In this document: positions 10,701 through 25,500 of the stretch, one piece after another
Layout of the letters: each line of letters begins with the position of its first letter
How positions within the stretch are numbered: position 1 is the stretch's first letter
Assembly (NCBI RefSeq): GCF_963675165.1
Contig: NC_087381.1
Coordinates: forward strand, 7,162,419 to 7,226,418
DNA length: 64,000 nt
DNA from: Halichondria panicea
Taxonomy: Eukaryota; Porifera; Demospongiae; Suberitida; Halichondriidae
Direction of reading: 5' to 3'
Program-made: the position numbers and the translations under genes
Notes under the pieces: model-generated
What the model saw: the letters and a program-made list of their open reading frames with translations, nothing else
Database searches by the model: none
Told to the model about the DNA's origin: nothing

Positions 10701-13700
10701 CATTCCAGAGCCAGCATTCTCCACACAAGTTCTGCTCACTGGGCCGGCAATGTTAAAGCCATCATTACAAGTGTATGAGGCGACTGTCCCTATCGGTCGT
10801 GGCATGTCAGCAGAACTGTACATAATTTCTCCATTGGCAATAGCAGGCAAGTCAGTGCACACAGCTGGAAAGAATTAGTTTATATACCATGAATATAATA
10901 TATAAATGGTCCACTCACGAGTCATAGAGCAAACAGGTTCCATGCCAGAGAATGTTCTGTCAGACTGACAATTTCTAGTGTCGTCTCCATTGAGGGTAAA
11001 TCCATCTTCACAAACGTAACTGGCTATAGTTCCGACGTCATAATCAGAAGTGTTATCAGGAAGGTAAGAGATCATTCCATTGGCTATCTCTGGCAGAGGG
11101 GGACATTGTGCTGTGGGAGAATAAAGCTGCATGAACCAAATAAAATGCAAACACTTTAATGTATAGTTACACAACTAAGAGTCCGTGCTATTTTACAGAA
11201 ATTGGGCCAAACAATAACATTTGATTTAAACAGACCATCTGAACTATAAATGGGTTTACAGCTGTTCAGTACGATTAGTTGACACCTGCTGATCATGTAA
11301 TTACTTACGTTCGCAAGTTGGAGCCTCTCCATCAAATCTTCCACCGCTACCATCACCAGCATCCACACAAGTTCGCACCACATTTCCTCCCCTGAGCACA
11401 AAACCTGGGTTACATCTGTAAGAGGCCAAAGTATCAAGATCGTAAGGAGCAATCATATCATCGGTGTAGATAATCACTCCATTGGTTATCATCTCAAGCT
11501 CATCGCAAACAGCTACAGAGAGAAAGCAAAGGCACGATAATTGTGTGTAAATTAAATAATTATTTTTAGATCTTACGAGTCATAGAGCAAACAGGTTCCA
11601 TTCCAGAAAATGTTCCATCAGATTGACAATCTCTAGTCTCGTCTCTACTGAGGGTAAATCCATCTTCACAAACATAAATGGCCATAGTTCCGACGTCATA
11701 ATCAGAAGTGTTATCAGGAAGGTAAGAGATCATTCCATTGGCTATCTCTGGCAGAGGGGGGCATTGTGCTGCAGGGAGAATAAAGCTGCATGAACAAATT
11801 ATAAGGTGCGAACACTTATAAAAGTCTATGGTGTTTTGAGGAATTGCGCCAAACAATGATACGGTATTGCTAGAATGTTTTGCAAGCATCAAACTATGCG
11901 AACTTTGCAAGCATTGATAAATTCGTATAAAAAAAAACCTTCATTACTACTGGTAATTACACACAATCCTTTACCAGAACGCAATGCCAAAGGGTTAATT
12001 TTCTGCTGATTTGGCTCCAAAGGTTTTTCACCCGAAAAATATTCTGTTAAACACACCAAGCTCTTTGTTCAGAAAACTATTGAAATGAGTTTACAGCTGT
12101 TCAGTATGATTGATTGACACCCACATTGATATCAGCTGATCATGTAATTGCTTACGTTCACAAGTTGGAGCCTCTCCATCAAATCTACCATCACTACCAT
12201 CACCAGCATCCATACAAGTCCTTATCACATTTCCTCCCCTGAGCCCAAAGCCTGGATTACAGCTGTAGGTGGCCACAGTTCCAAGGTCGTATGGAGCAGT
12301 CATGTCAACATTGTAGACAATCACTCCATTGGTTATCGTTGTAAGCTCATCACAAACAGCTACAGAGAAAAAGCAAAATAAATATGAATTTTGTTAATCA
12401 GCATAATTATAGAAATCTTACCTTCACAAGTTGGAGCTTGTCCACTGAATGTAGCACCACTACCATCACCAGCATCCGCACAAGTCCTCATCTCAGAGCC
12501 TGGATTTATCACTAGCTCAAAACCTGGGTTACAGCTGTAGGTGGCCACAGTTCCAACGTCGTAAGGAGCAGTCATGTCAGCATTGTAGACAATCATTCCA
12601 TTGGTTATCATTGCAAGCTCATCGCAAAGAGCTGTATATATATAATACATCATAGTAAGTATAATAGTGCAAGTAACGTACGGATGCACTCTGGTTCAGT
12701 TCCACCAAAGCTTCCGAGGCTAGAGCCTACTTGTACTTCACAGGTTCTCATTAAGTCTCCGTTCATCAGTATGTAGCCACTGTTGCAGGTGTAGGTGGCC
12801 ACAGTGCCATCAGGGAAGTTATCCAGTTTGTCAATATTGTACGATATCTCTCCATTATCAATACCAGGTAGTGCATCGCAAGAACCATCTGTGTGTATAT
12901 GATGGTAATTTCAGCAGCCAACAAGATGGAGATTAATATAATTATGCCTCGGTGTGCATGCGCAAGCGAGGTATATACGGTAGTGTGTGTGTGTGTAGTC
13001 AGGCTGCTACAGCTGCTCAAGGATCAATAAGTGGCAAGTACCGTACCCTCGCGAAAATAAGCCCATCTTGAATAAACGCCCATCCCCTCTTTTGCTTCGA
13101 AGTTCTTGCACAAGGGTATTTTCACTCGATTATAAGCCCACCCAGAATAAGAAGTTGAGCATGCGCAGTAGCTGAATGCCACATGTTTACTATTAATTTT
13201 AGTGAAGAAAGGAAGTTTTATGTAGTAGCTAAAAAGCGCTAGTAAGACTATACTCCTTGCTGGACCAAGATCAGACATTATAACTTTCTCTGTATGGATC
13301 TGTTTGCCCCTGAAGATGTATATGCAGGGAACAAGTAGTCCTATATGCTGAGAAAGGAAACACAAAGTCCAAGAAAGTTATCAAACAGGCTAATTTTGCA
13401 GGTTACCTTGCCTTGGTTTTCTGAAACAAAATACCTGATAGCTGCTTTGTAGGAGTATGACCTACCATCCTTCGAGAAGTTTCTGCTACATCTAACATCA
13501 ACAAGCAACGAATAGAGTCTGAGTCCACTTCTTCATGTTCATTCTCTTGTCATGCTTTAATCATACTCATGCATTAGTTTATAACATTGTTGTTGTCAAT
13601 AAAATGTTCATACTATGTATTAAAATGAAAATACAATAAGAATTGGCATAGAGCAAAGTGTAAACCTCGATTTAAGGCCGCGGGTGGGCGTATATTCGAA

Positions 13701-16700
13701 TGAAAACTAGCCGTTCGCGATTAAACGCCCAGTCCCCTAATAAGCCTAGACTTCTTGCAGAAAAGGGTGGGCGTATTTTCGCGAGGGTACGGTAAGAGTT
13801 TCTATAGGCTTCTAGTCATGTTCTCTTGGATTTTAATTCGTGGATTTGCAATAAAGCTGCATTCTCGAGTTATGCCTAGTTTTGCTTACCGTAAGACCTC
13901 GATTTAAGGCGACCCTCCAAAGGGCTATGACTATAGTTCTGGTAACCCAATTTCCATAATTTGTGGTTCTATGAAAGCTTAAACGCAGCTAGGTCTTTCA
14001 GTTGGTATGTTTATCATTTTTTGAAAATGCCATAGGATCAAACATACAAACAGGCCCACCAACCATGTTTTTGGGGGTCAAAGATATATTTATAGTCACT
14101 TGACTCACATACTTAAATTGAGGTATAATTTTTGACATTATTTTATGAAGCACAGAGATACTTACCATCGCTGTCTTGTATAATAACTTGAGTTGTGTCT
14201 CTAGAGATGGTTACTCCAGACTGATCCACTCCAGTGATAACTATGGTGAAGGACTCTGTACCCTCGCCTGGTATTCCATCCTCGATGATGTCACCCATGA
14301 AGCATGCCTCTGTCTCACCAGCTGCTATCAGTAGCTCAGAGGGAATGGACGAGGAATTGTAGTCTATGTGTGAGTGAGTGTGAGGGGGTTAGGTGTCATG
14401 TGCAGAGGGACTAGTTATATTAATTGACTTGTAAAATAGGGCACTTCTCACACCTTGTCCATCTATAGCAGAGCCGTCTTGTGTTGCCAAGGAGACAATG
14501 ATATTCTCAGCGGCAGGTCTGTTCAGACGCACACACATTCTGAACATTCCATCACTTTCTTCCACTGTCACTGATTCAACATTGAATCCAACTGACACCT
14601 CTGTGTGTGGGTGTGTGTGTGGGGGTGTGGGGATTGTGAATAGCTACATTCAATAGTTATATAATTATCGTGAGTATGTTTCTCAAACATTCTTACCATC
14701 ATCATCTCTCACTTGCACCTCAGCGGAAGTGATCGTCCCGGTAACGACTCCACTGGGAGAACCAATGATCTCCAAGTTGGCAATGTATCGTTCCAACACT
14801 TCTAGCCCCACGTCATCATCACCAATAAGAAAGTCGATAGTGATCATTTGCTGATCAGCAGGGAATGTGATGATGCTGTCAATACCGCCTGCATTCACAG
14901 TGATGCCAGTCTGTGTACTGGGACCTGTGTAAGTATGTAAACACTGTAATAACAGGTCACTGCATATAGCATGTATAATATTATATGCAATTTAGGCTGT
15001 ACAAACAACACGAACCTCCAGTTACTCTGATATCAAAGGGAAAGTTGGTTGCACCATTCTTGACAATAGTTACAGAGCCAGTTCCAGATCCCTCGTCAAA
15101 AGAGAAGGTTGCCATGGTGAAGCTGACACTCACCACTGCAAGATGTATACCACAACAAAAAAATGTTAACTATCAAATGAACTTTTTTAATTGGGTGTGT
15201 TACAAACTAGAGTTATGGGCAGTCATGGATCATCGCAAAACATTGTAGCACATTGTTTGAAAGGGCTTTCAGATACCTATATCCCTTTACCGGTCAAATT
15301 GTTGTAAATATTACAACAACAAAGGAGCATGCTATTCACTTGTCAATATTGATCAATGTTGATATTGGATTGTGTGGTAGATTGTGAGAGCTTTGAAGTA
15401 CTAATTTTGCTGAGCCTGCTAGACACTTGAAACTGGATTGGCTCTGGAAGCACTGTTGACTTTGTACTCTTTTTTTTTCTTTTTTTTTTCAGATGATCTT
15501 AACTGCTTATTCTCCTGTTTAGCCATTGTCTGTTGGCTACTGCTTCCATCTACACCACCTTTAAATATGCTAAGTTTAATATTACTTTCTCCAGACCTTT
15601 TGTGTGTCCTACTCTGTCCCTTTACCGGTCAAATTGAAGGTTTAGACCAGCTACAGCTTTTAAAGGCCACACATACTTCCATCGAGGCAAGCAGCAAGGC
15701 ATAATCGACTGGTTAGTGTGTGTGTGTGTGTGTGCACAACCATTGACCCACACCCATCTTCTAAGCTAGTCTGGCCACGCCCTCCCCAAATTAGCTTGTA
15801 AAGAGGCTGACATTCGAGACTACTTCTAAGCCAAGTCTTCATTGGGGGGCGGCGATCAAATCAAGCTAAGTTGGTGGGTTGGGCTGACCCACAAATTCAA
15901 ATTCAAACTAAAGTGATGACCCTTTTCCCGAATTAAACGATTGAACGGTAAAGGGATATACGGAATATACATACTTTGAAAATTGAACACAATCCTAATA
16001 AAAGTTGCAGACAAACAAAAACGTTGCTATTGAAAAGAGTTAACACTCACCATCATCGTCTACAATAGTGACCTCACTCTGGGGCTGACTAACGGGCAAT
16101 GGTTCCTCGTCAGCTGCTGCTCCAACTATTACAGCCCTGAAAACTTCATCACCTTCAACAATGACATCGGTAATAATCCCCACGTTCAAGCCAGCAGATG
16201 TTGCAAACGCTGGGATGGTTATCTCTGCCATTGTCATGTTGTAGTCTGTGTATGCAGTGGAAAAGCACAATCAATGGAGTTAAAATTTGCACAGTGAGAA
16301 ATCATACATTTGAAGGCGAAACAATTTTTTTACACCAATTTAAGTAGCCAAGTGTTAAGCCAAGTGTTATACAAATACTTTGCTTGCTAATCTACACACT
16401 AACTGTAATATTTAACATTGAAACCTGCATGTCTACACCCTTGCATGGGTACACCAACAGTGACACTGTAATATAAAGAGGTGGCCTACCAATTGCAACA
16501 CAGGGCAACAGTGACTGTAATAAAGAGGTGGCCTACCATGCAACACAGGTACAAACAAACACATCATCAGCTATGGAGACTTCAGGGTCCATTAACCTGG
16601 CTGTATTCTATAACTATAGTTATGCCAGAATCAAGTATAGATACATTGTAGACGAGGGTTTACCTATAGCATATAATTATAGAGTACTTGCTTTATAATT

Positions 16701-17127
16701 ATAGTGTGATCAAGACTTCACTGTGTAATAAATATCTTACCAATATCAGCCGTTGCTGGTCTTACTCCGCCAATAATGTCTTGAGTGATAACGGTGATTT
16801 CTACCGGACGAGCGGCTGGAGTGCTCACAATGTTGAGGGTAACACTACTATTGCTTTCAGAAACCGACACTTGGTCATTCACAAAGCCGACAGAAAATTC
16901 TGGGGAGGCCAATAAAAATGAGTTGTATAAAACAGGGAAAATAAATATGTTTGGCATATATAAATGTGTCATAGCGTTAGTTAAATTAGATGTAACTAAT
17001 AACGCTAACCACATGGAGAATGAGATTGACCAATCATGCATGACGTATACACCAAAATATATACATTATACACTTTTACATTATCCCATCACTAACAGAC
17101 TTCTTTTTTCATGTTGTGAGTGTCATA

Positions 17128-17179
<52 letters not shown>

Positions 17180-19425
17180 CATCATCGTCTTGTATCCTGA
17201 TAACAGTCGTACTGGGTGTGCCGAGTTCCACTCCAGTAGGTACGTTGTTAAGGCTCAGTGTGGCAATTAGTTCCTCCACTGCCTCAAGGGCAACGACGTC
17301 GTCAGTGATGGGAAATGTGATGTCAAACGAGCTGGCACCGGCTGGGAAAGTCGCAGTGAAATCAATAGATCCACCAGACGGGGATATGAACTGGGTATCA
17401 CTGAGAGCTGTGTGTGTGAGTAGATGGGTGTGTGTGTGTGTGTGTGAGTGGATGGGTGTGTGTGTGTGTGTGTGGGTGTGTGTGGGTATGTGTGTGGGTG
17501 TGTGTGGGTGTGTGAGGGGATGGTAATTATTTTGGTCTCAAATTAGATGCTGCACTTCTATGTACTACAGAATTGTTAAAACTCCTGTTACACTAAAAGC
17601 CACATAGCTACGTAAGACAACGTACGAGCAGTAACGGTGAATGAGAAGTCAACAGGAGAGGGTCTTGAGGTCACCACTCGAATAGTGCCTGTAACCTCGT
17701 TCTCAACAAAATTGTATTCAGTTTCTCCAAATGACACGGTAACTGGTACTGCATGGGAGTGGGATAAAAAATTGCGAGCATACTCAGAATATAGGGTCAC
17801 GGATAGGGATTAGGCAAAAGCTACCATAACCAAACGGGCCAATAATTATGCAGCAAAAGTCGTGGAAATGCAACGTGTTCATCAATTTTAGGTCTACCAC
17901 ATTGTATCCACGAAATTGTGTGCATACAGTTATACTCCTCACCATCGGAGTCCATGATCTGGACAGTAGCCTCGGCTGGACCATCGGCTACACTAACTGT
18001 GTTGATCGAACTGATAGAATTATTGAATGTTTCAGGGGGTGTCTCTCCTCCTACGCCATCCATCGTTATGGAAACACTTCTGGTCACACTGGTTTGACGG
18101 GCAGGAATGTTCAGAGAGTAGCCAGCAGAGTCATAATCTACAAAGGAATTGAGAAAATTAGTTTGGCACTGCCACATTAATCTTAAAACAGTCATCACTA
18201 AGTATTGCAGGGATACGTACCGACACCACCACCAGTGGCTGTTCCATCAGTGTTGATGACATCAAATGACACGTCTCTGACAGCCTCTCGGTTGAGCACA
18301 TAGGAGAGAGTGACTGAGCCGTCAGATTCTTGAGCACTGTACGTTGTCTGACCCACACTCAGACGGACCTCTGCATAGACACATAGGAAAATTACAGTAC
18401 TGACCGTAGCACTTGCACAATGTAAATAATTATCATAGCAGAAGAGTAACTAGAAATTTTAGAAGGAGACAGATCAGGGGCACTTGCGCCCTGGAAATTT
18501 TTTGACAGGAAGCCACACACACACTAATTAATCGTAGAAACGCAGGTAAATAGTAGTAACTGCTATTTACCTGCTCTTCTTCATCAAGAAGGCAGTGGTG
18601 ATAGAGCTCATTTCTGCTCATTCTTTATACCTACAGTTGGCTAGCTAGAGTTAGCTAGCCAGAACTATATTAAAAGCTAGTGTGGTACATGAGTCACATG
18701 ACGCTTGAAGTTCCAATAGTTCAGGAGGTACTCCAGGGGCTGGAGCCCCCTCATCTTTTGAGCTAGGCTATATTAAGTTCAGCTGCACTATATGCATGTA
18801 GATAGCCGTACTTTTTTCCATTCAAAAATTAGAGCCCCCCATTGAGAAATTACTTCCTATGCCACTGTAATTACACCCCTGATTGTATAGTCATAATTAT
18901 AATGAAAGCACCGCAGGTGCTGATGCCTCGGTGGATGTGTTAAGCTACATAACAATTGCTAAAACATGATAAATTATTGTAACGAACATTTTTATATTAA
19001 TTTGCTGACTATCATGGAGAAACCCAAAAATTAGGAAATGATGGACCATGATTGGTGCTGAAAAGGATACCAAAAGTCCAAGTCTAAAACTGATGACTGC
19101 GGTATCAGTAGAGCCTTGCAGCTAGCTCTCTTTTTACCCTTGTAGCTCAAATACTAATAGCTAGCGCTCTATAGTGCAGAGCTAACTACTAAGTAGATTA
19201 GCAACACTCCATGGACAAGTTTTGCTATGCACTATTCTGAAAAGGCTGCAATGGTATTCTAAGTAAGTAAAACTAGGCATAACTCGAGAACAAAGCATTA
19301 TTTGCATTAAAATCAAGAAAACATGACTAGAAGCCTATAGAAACTCTTACTTGCACTTCATTGATCCTTGAGCAGCTGTACATGTAGCAGTCTGCACAGA
19401 CACACACACACACAGATGCACAGAC

Positions 19426-19519
<94 letters not shown>

Positions 19520-22500
19520 ATGTTCACTTTTGCTTCGTGTTCGCTCGTACTGTAGTGAACTGTATACCTAGCTTGCACATGCGTACATTTAGGCATAATT
19601 ATACCAGGAGCCCATAATAGGGAGAAGGAGCGTCTAACTATGGGATCATGTTTTGTAATTGGCTATGACCGCATTGCCATAATTATACGGAGACTGATCG
19701 AGTAGTAAGTGGTTGAATTCCTATACACGTGTTATACACGATAACAGCGCTGCTGCGATTTGCAAGCACTTATAGTACATGGCTTTCCATATAAAGAAAT
19801 GTGGTTTTACCGGCTATTATGAAACCTAGGCATTGAGTATACACTGAAGTTAGACGCTCCTTCCTTAATGGGCACTATAGGCAATGTGACTGGATTAATG
19901 CAACAAATCGTGGAATTACACAGTGCGTGAATATTATGTAGTTTCAGTACATGCAATTGAGTTACTATTTACAACTATGTACAAGCTCCACATACCGTCA
20001 TCATCCACCACTTGTACACTGGCTTGAGAGATAGCTCCCAGAGATACACCACTGGCAATAGCCCCAGGGGTGAGAGAGAGAGATGCCAAATAGCTCTCAA
20101 GATCCTCCAGACCAACCTCATCGTTATTGATGGTAAACGGTACTCTGACAGATGTCTGGCCGGCAGGGAATGTCACCTGACCAGGAAGACCAGCTGCCGA
20201 CGCAACCACAAAGTCTTGAGTGCTGGGACCTGCATAACAGAATCAGCAAATATCAACATGCATGCAATTTTATGCACGCAGCTAATATATGGAGCATCTG
20301 TCAATGACTGTACGAACTATTCATCTCAAAATAATAAAACCATGGAAATTATGGTCCAATTTTAATAGACCATCATACACTAACGATGTAGTATGCAATA
20401 CATGCATTTCCAATGACTCCTGTAGCTACGTATAATTAACTTTACCTCCATTAACGTTGAAGGTGAAGCTCTGTGCAGCTGGTATGTTGCTCATAATATC
20501 CACAAAGCCTTGACCGCCCACAACATTCTCAGCAAACAAGAATATCGCCATGCTAAACGTAATCTCAATGCCTGCAAAAAAACACAATTAAAGAGTATAA
20601 TCAATATAAAATCATCAAGGGCTTTCTTCAAAATAGTTTGGATAAAACTAAGAGATAATTCTTATAACTATGTTACAAGGTGGTTTGCTTATAATAATAG
20701 ATTAACCTGTGAATCAATCAATTTGACAGCAAAAAACTACGGTAGCGTTGTGATTTCTTTCTATAAAAGATATGAAATCAACGTACCATCAGAGTCTTGA
20801 ATGGTAACCATGGCAGCAGGATCACCCACCCCCACACCAACAGTGCTGATACTGAATATGCCGTTGACAAAGTTCTCGTCTCCTTCAAATCCTAGACTGT
20901 CCATCGTTATGGCAACGGTTCTGGACACACTAGTTTGACGGGCAGGAATGTTCAGAGAGTAGCCAGCAGAGTCATAATCTACAAAGGGATTGAACAATTT
21001 AGTTTTGTATCTGCAGGAATTGAGCAAACTAGTTTTGGCACTGACGCTAAAACATACGTACCGACACCACCTCCAGTGGCTGTTCCATCAGTGTTGATGA
21101 CATCAAATGACACGTCTCTGACAGCCTCTCGGTTGAGCACATAGGAGAGAGTGACTGAGCCGTCAGATTCTTGAGCACTGTACGTTGTCTGACCCACACT
21201 CAGACGGACCTCTGCATAGACACACATTGTAGCATTAGAACACAATAAAAACACAATGCAATTTGAGCGAACCTTTAGAATACTGACAATATAGGCTAGC
21301 ACAATGTCATAATTAAAGGCAACAAGTTAGGAAGAGTATGCAACTCTTGTGTGCAGTCAATAGACTGTACACACAAGAGGCATTCTGCCATGCATGCAGA
21401 CCTATGTCACAAATTAATACTCACTATTGTAACTGCAACCACTTGAGATACAAGGCAATAAATAAAAATGCCTACAACTATGTACAAGCTCCACATACCG
21501 TCATCATCCACCACTTGTACACTGGCTTGAGAGATGGCTCCCAGAGATACTCCAGCGGCAATAGCCTCAGAGGTGAGAGAGAGAGATGCTAAATAGCTCT
21601 CCAGATCCTCCAGACCAACCTCATCGTTATTGATGGTAAACGGTACTCTGACAGATGTCTGGCCGGTAGGGAATGTCACCTGACCAGGAAGACCAGCTGC
21701 CGACGTAACCACAAAGTCTTGAGTGCTGGGACCTGAACAGAGTCAGCAAATTAATGTCAACATGCATGTATTTTACGAACGCAGCTAATACCGTATAGAA
21801 ATTTTCGTTGGTGCAATTTTTGTATGAACTGCTCATATTTTAAATATTCGTACAGCTCAGGATAGTGACGCTAAATACATTTGCAGTAAAATAATTTTAT
21901 TTTCGTATGATGGTTTTCAATACAATTAAAATATACGAAAATACCCCGATATACGGTAATGGAGGATCTGTACGAACTATTCATCATTAGGCCACATCAA
22001 ATTGATTTTATGTTTCACAGGGTTTTAATCCCCAAAAATAGACCAGGGTGGCAGGCAAAAAAATCATTATAAAACCATGCACAAAACTTCACTTCAGCAA
22101 AACATTACTACGTTTTGCTAGATCATGTGGCCATTCTGACCTCTGACCTGGACCACAAATTAGGTTTTTTATTTTTGGCATTCTAAAAATAATTATGACC
22201 CGGAAATTTCGTGAAACATAAGTGTTTTAAGTGTTTGTAGTGTGACCTAATAATAAAACCAATTTTAATAGACCATCGTACTTCATTTAATGATGTAGTA
22301 TGCAATACATGCATTTCCAATGACTCCTGTAGCTACGTATAATTAACTTTACCTCCATTAACGTTGAACGTGAAGCTCTGTGTAGCTGGTATGTTGCTCA
22401 CAATATCCACAAAGCCTTGACCACCCACAACATTCTCAGCAAACGAGAATATTGCCATGCTAAACATAATCTCAATACCTGCTAAAAAAACATAATTGAA

Positions 22501-25500
22501 GTTAAAATCGAGGGCTTTTTTCAAAATGGATAAACAAGAGATAATTATACATTCAATTGGATCTTATAATTATAATTACAAGGTGGGTTGCTTATACATT
22601 AATCTGTGCATCAATCAATTTTTACTGACAAAAAACTTAGCTACATGCCTATAGCTAGGTAGCGTTGTGATTTCTTCTTATAAATGAATGCTGCAAGCTG
22701 CGCTGTGCTAATGCCTCTCAACATGTTTTGCTTCGCTCAAAAAGTATTAGAGTGTTATATATAGAAGAGGTAAACAATTTGCTTTGTATCGTATAATGTT
22801 ATTTTAGGCAAAGTCAATTTGTAGTGTCTCAGGCCCTCGCATTTGGAATTTGGTATCTTTCCAATATCACGTGACCTCAAATTAAAAGAATGTACCAACA
22901 GTGAGTTTGATTTGTCAATTCATTATTAATTTTATGCTGTATATAATTATAGTATGCATGTATGCACATGTGTTTAGCTTCTGCACTGGACTGTATATGT
23001 ATGTGCACTCTATAGAGTTCTGGTTTGTGCATGGCATTCTGTGTGTGCACTTTATAGGAAGTTAGAAAAGGACAAATTTGCATGGTTTTTTGTCATGAAT
23101 ATATTTAAATTATGTACTTCCGCTTATTAAGGAAGTTGGGTGTGCATGTGTTTTCAATTAAAAATTATATGATTTCTTTATCATCAATTGCCTCAATCCT
23201 TGCTAGCTGGATTCTGGGTGACTCAGTTTGCGCATGTGCACTATCACCCATGCAATAGAGACCAGGCCGTATTTTTATTGGCCTGGTCTCGATGCTAACA
23301 CACAGTCAGCTTTACCTTATCCCTCGTGCGGCTACGCCTCGAGGCATAAAAATGAAAGCAACGTACCATCAGAATCAAAGACCATTATAGGCTTCAATGT
23401 TACATCATGCAGTATGATACGATCTAAAATACTGACAGTGGGTCTACTTACCTGGAGGCATCCCACAGCTTGGTTCACTTCCTGACCACGCTCCATTCTC
23501 ACAAGTCCTTGTTGGTTCAACCAAAATACTTCCATCATCACACTCGTACGTGGCAACTGCTCCGTATGGTCGACCACCAATCTCTGGGAAAATCCTGAAG
23601 TTGTATGAGATGGAGCCACCAGAGAAAGCAGGTAGGTCAAGACAGGCACCTATATAAGGGGTGGGAAATATACAGTATCACACAATACTTAGGTAATTAA
23701 AACAAAAGCAACTGATTCTGAATTAATGCATGCAAGTTTGTAGCCATTATTCTGATGTGTGCACTTCCACCAAGGTAATAATAACTGTTGCCAAATGACT
23801 ATAGAGTGTACTATCCCCAGGGATGTCCCGGCATAATATTATAGTGACAATCACTACAAGCCATGTAAACCAACTCAATATTTGATGCTTCTATATAATT
23901 ATAGTCAAACTACATTATAATTATTATTGTCCATTCTCCACATGACAAGCACCCATGCACAATAATTAACATGGAGCACTGCATGCAAGCGTTTACAATT
24001 GCCCAATACTAGCAATTGCACATCCACTCACCTTGATCATCAATAATGGTAATGGTGTATCGAGTTCTGGGCAGGTAGCAGTTCTCTCCTGCAACACACT
24101 GCACAATCACCTCCACCACTTCCACTGGCTCTGGAATGTCATCATCCAAAATAGTGACTACGTATGGAGTGTTAGGGGTCATAGCACCTCTGCCCCATCG
24201 CAGATTGCCATTTTGTTCGGGCCCACCGTTTCTTTGTGGCGGAGGATCACTATAATCAGAGCCTGCATGCATGGAAGTCATTGACAATAAAAGCAAAACT
24301 CAACTGCGTAATGGTATAAACTAAATACCTTCTATGGCTGAGAGGTCTTGAGTCTCAGCAAATGCTCTACTACGCTCTGATTGATCACCACGGGTGATAC
24401 TAAACATGAGATCAACCGTTCCAACAGTTTCCAGTACAACTTGATCCACTGCTCGAATCCAGGCCACTGAATAAACAAAGAGAAAAATGTAATAGTAACA
24501 TAAAACTACAAGAATTTTCCGAAAACTTACATCCAACTGGCTCCATTTCAAAAGGCAAAGGATAAGCAAAGGAAACCTCTCGAGCGTAGCCATATGCAAA
24601 TCCCCAGAATGCTCCACTTTCAATGTTGTCGTAAGAAATGTCAAAATTACCTACGCCCAAAAATCTAGTAGCTCCATAAGCACACACCTCATTTGAACCA
24701 TCCACTAAACAGTTGATAGCCTCGTATTGGTCGGGAATGTATGTTTCTCCATTTATACGAAACCTCTGCTGATCTTGTGGGGAATTATTGAAGATGCGAG
24801 TGGGCAAGATGTAGCTTAGAAATCCCTGGAACTGAGTGGTCAAATTTTTGGCTGTACTGAGACTATAACTATTCAAATAGGAGTTAGCTGGTGGTATATA
24901 AACGAGGGCTGGATCTCCGATCGGATTAAAAGGAAGTGGTGGATCCTGTATGTTTTGAAGGTTGTCAATCAAGTTTCCAAGTGTGTAAGAAGCCATAGTA
25001 ACGGGTTGAGAGGACGTAACACAACAATAGGTCTGAGCATTCTGAGGTGTCTGACACTCAGCATATTGTCCTGCACCCACTGTGGCCGTGTAAACACCAT
25101 TTCCAGCGCTAACCAGTCCAACTCGATTATTCCCATCAGCAGAACTTGGTAAACACTCACAATTGATTGTTACTTGTGCTCCAGCCCCAAGGGAGCCAAT
25201 TCTGTACAGTTCACCGCTTTGTCTGACAGCAAAGGGAGCCATGAAAAACAGGTCACCGTACGTTGGATGAGGTGGCAATTGTTCTACAAGATAGTCGCAA
25301 GTTCCATCATCAGTAGGAGTTCCACATTGATGCCCAGAGAATACAGCCAATGGCTTGTCAGAAGTGATGATAGAGCCAGTAAGATCGTCAAGATTGCTGA
25401 TCATCACAGTGTCAAAACGATTGAGAGTCCTCCCATACGTTGCTTCGACTCGAGCACTTGGGTTGGCAGAACTCGGTTGCACCCAAGAGGGATGGGTTTG

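Larger units (their letters stand above)
14166..22478 (-). other. G2 exons 6-21: array of eight Calx-beta domains
   Basis: Sixteen exons pair into eight Calx-beta domains: 22478/21732, 21211/20978, 20571/20229, 18370/18137, 17748/17407, 16899/16245, 15135/14924 and 14600/14363 (5' coordinates). N-half exons are 120-159 nt and C-half exons 192-234 nt; every C-half ends in an acidic DDDG, DSDG or similar turn. Exons 6-9 and 10-13 are two copies of one four-exon cassette. Calx-beta domains of known structure bind Ca2+ through such acidic loops; binding here is inferred. Confidence 0.85.

Noticed and set aside
13024-13365. Minus-strand frame possibly encoding a transposase in the TA-flanked element
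   Set aside because: No recognisable catalytic motif, and it spans the element boundary.
19327-19596. Open frames across the CA repeat at 19.4 kb
   Set aside because: Microsatellite artefacts inside a G2 intron.
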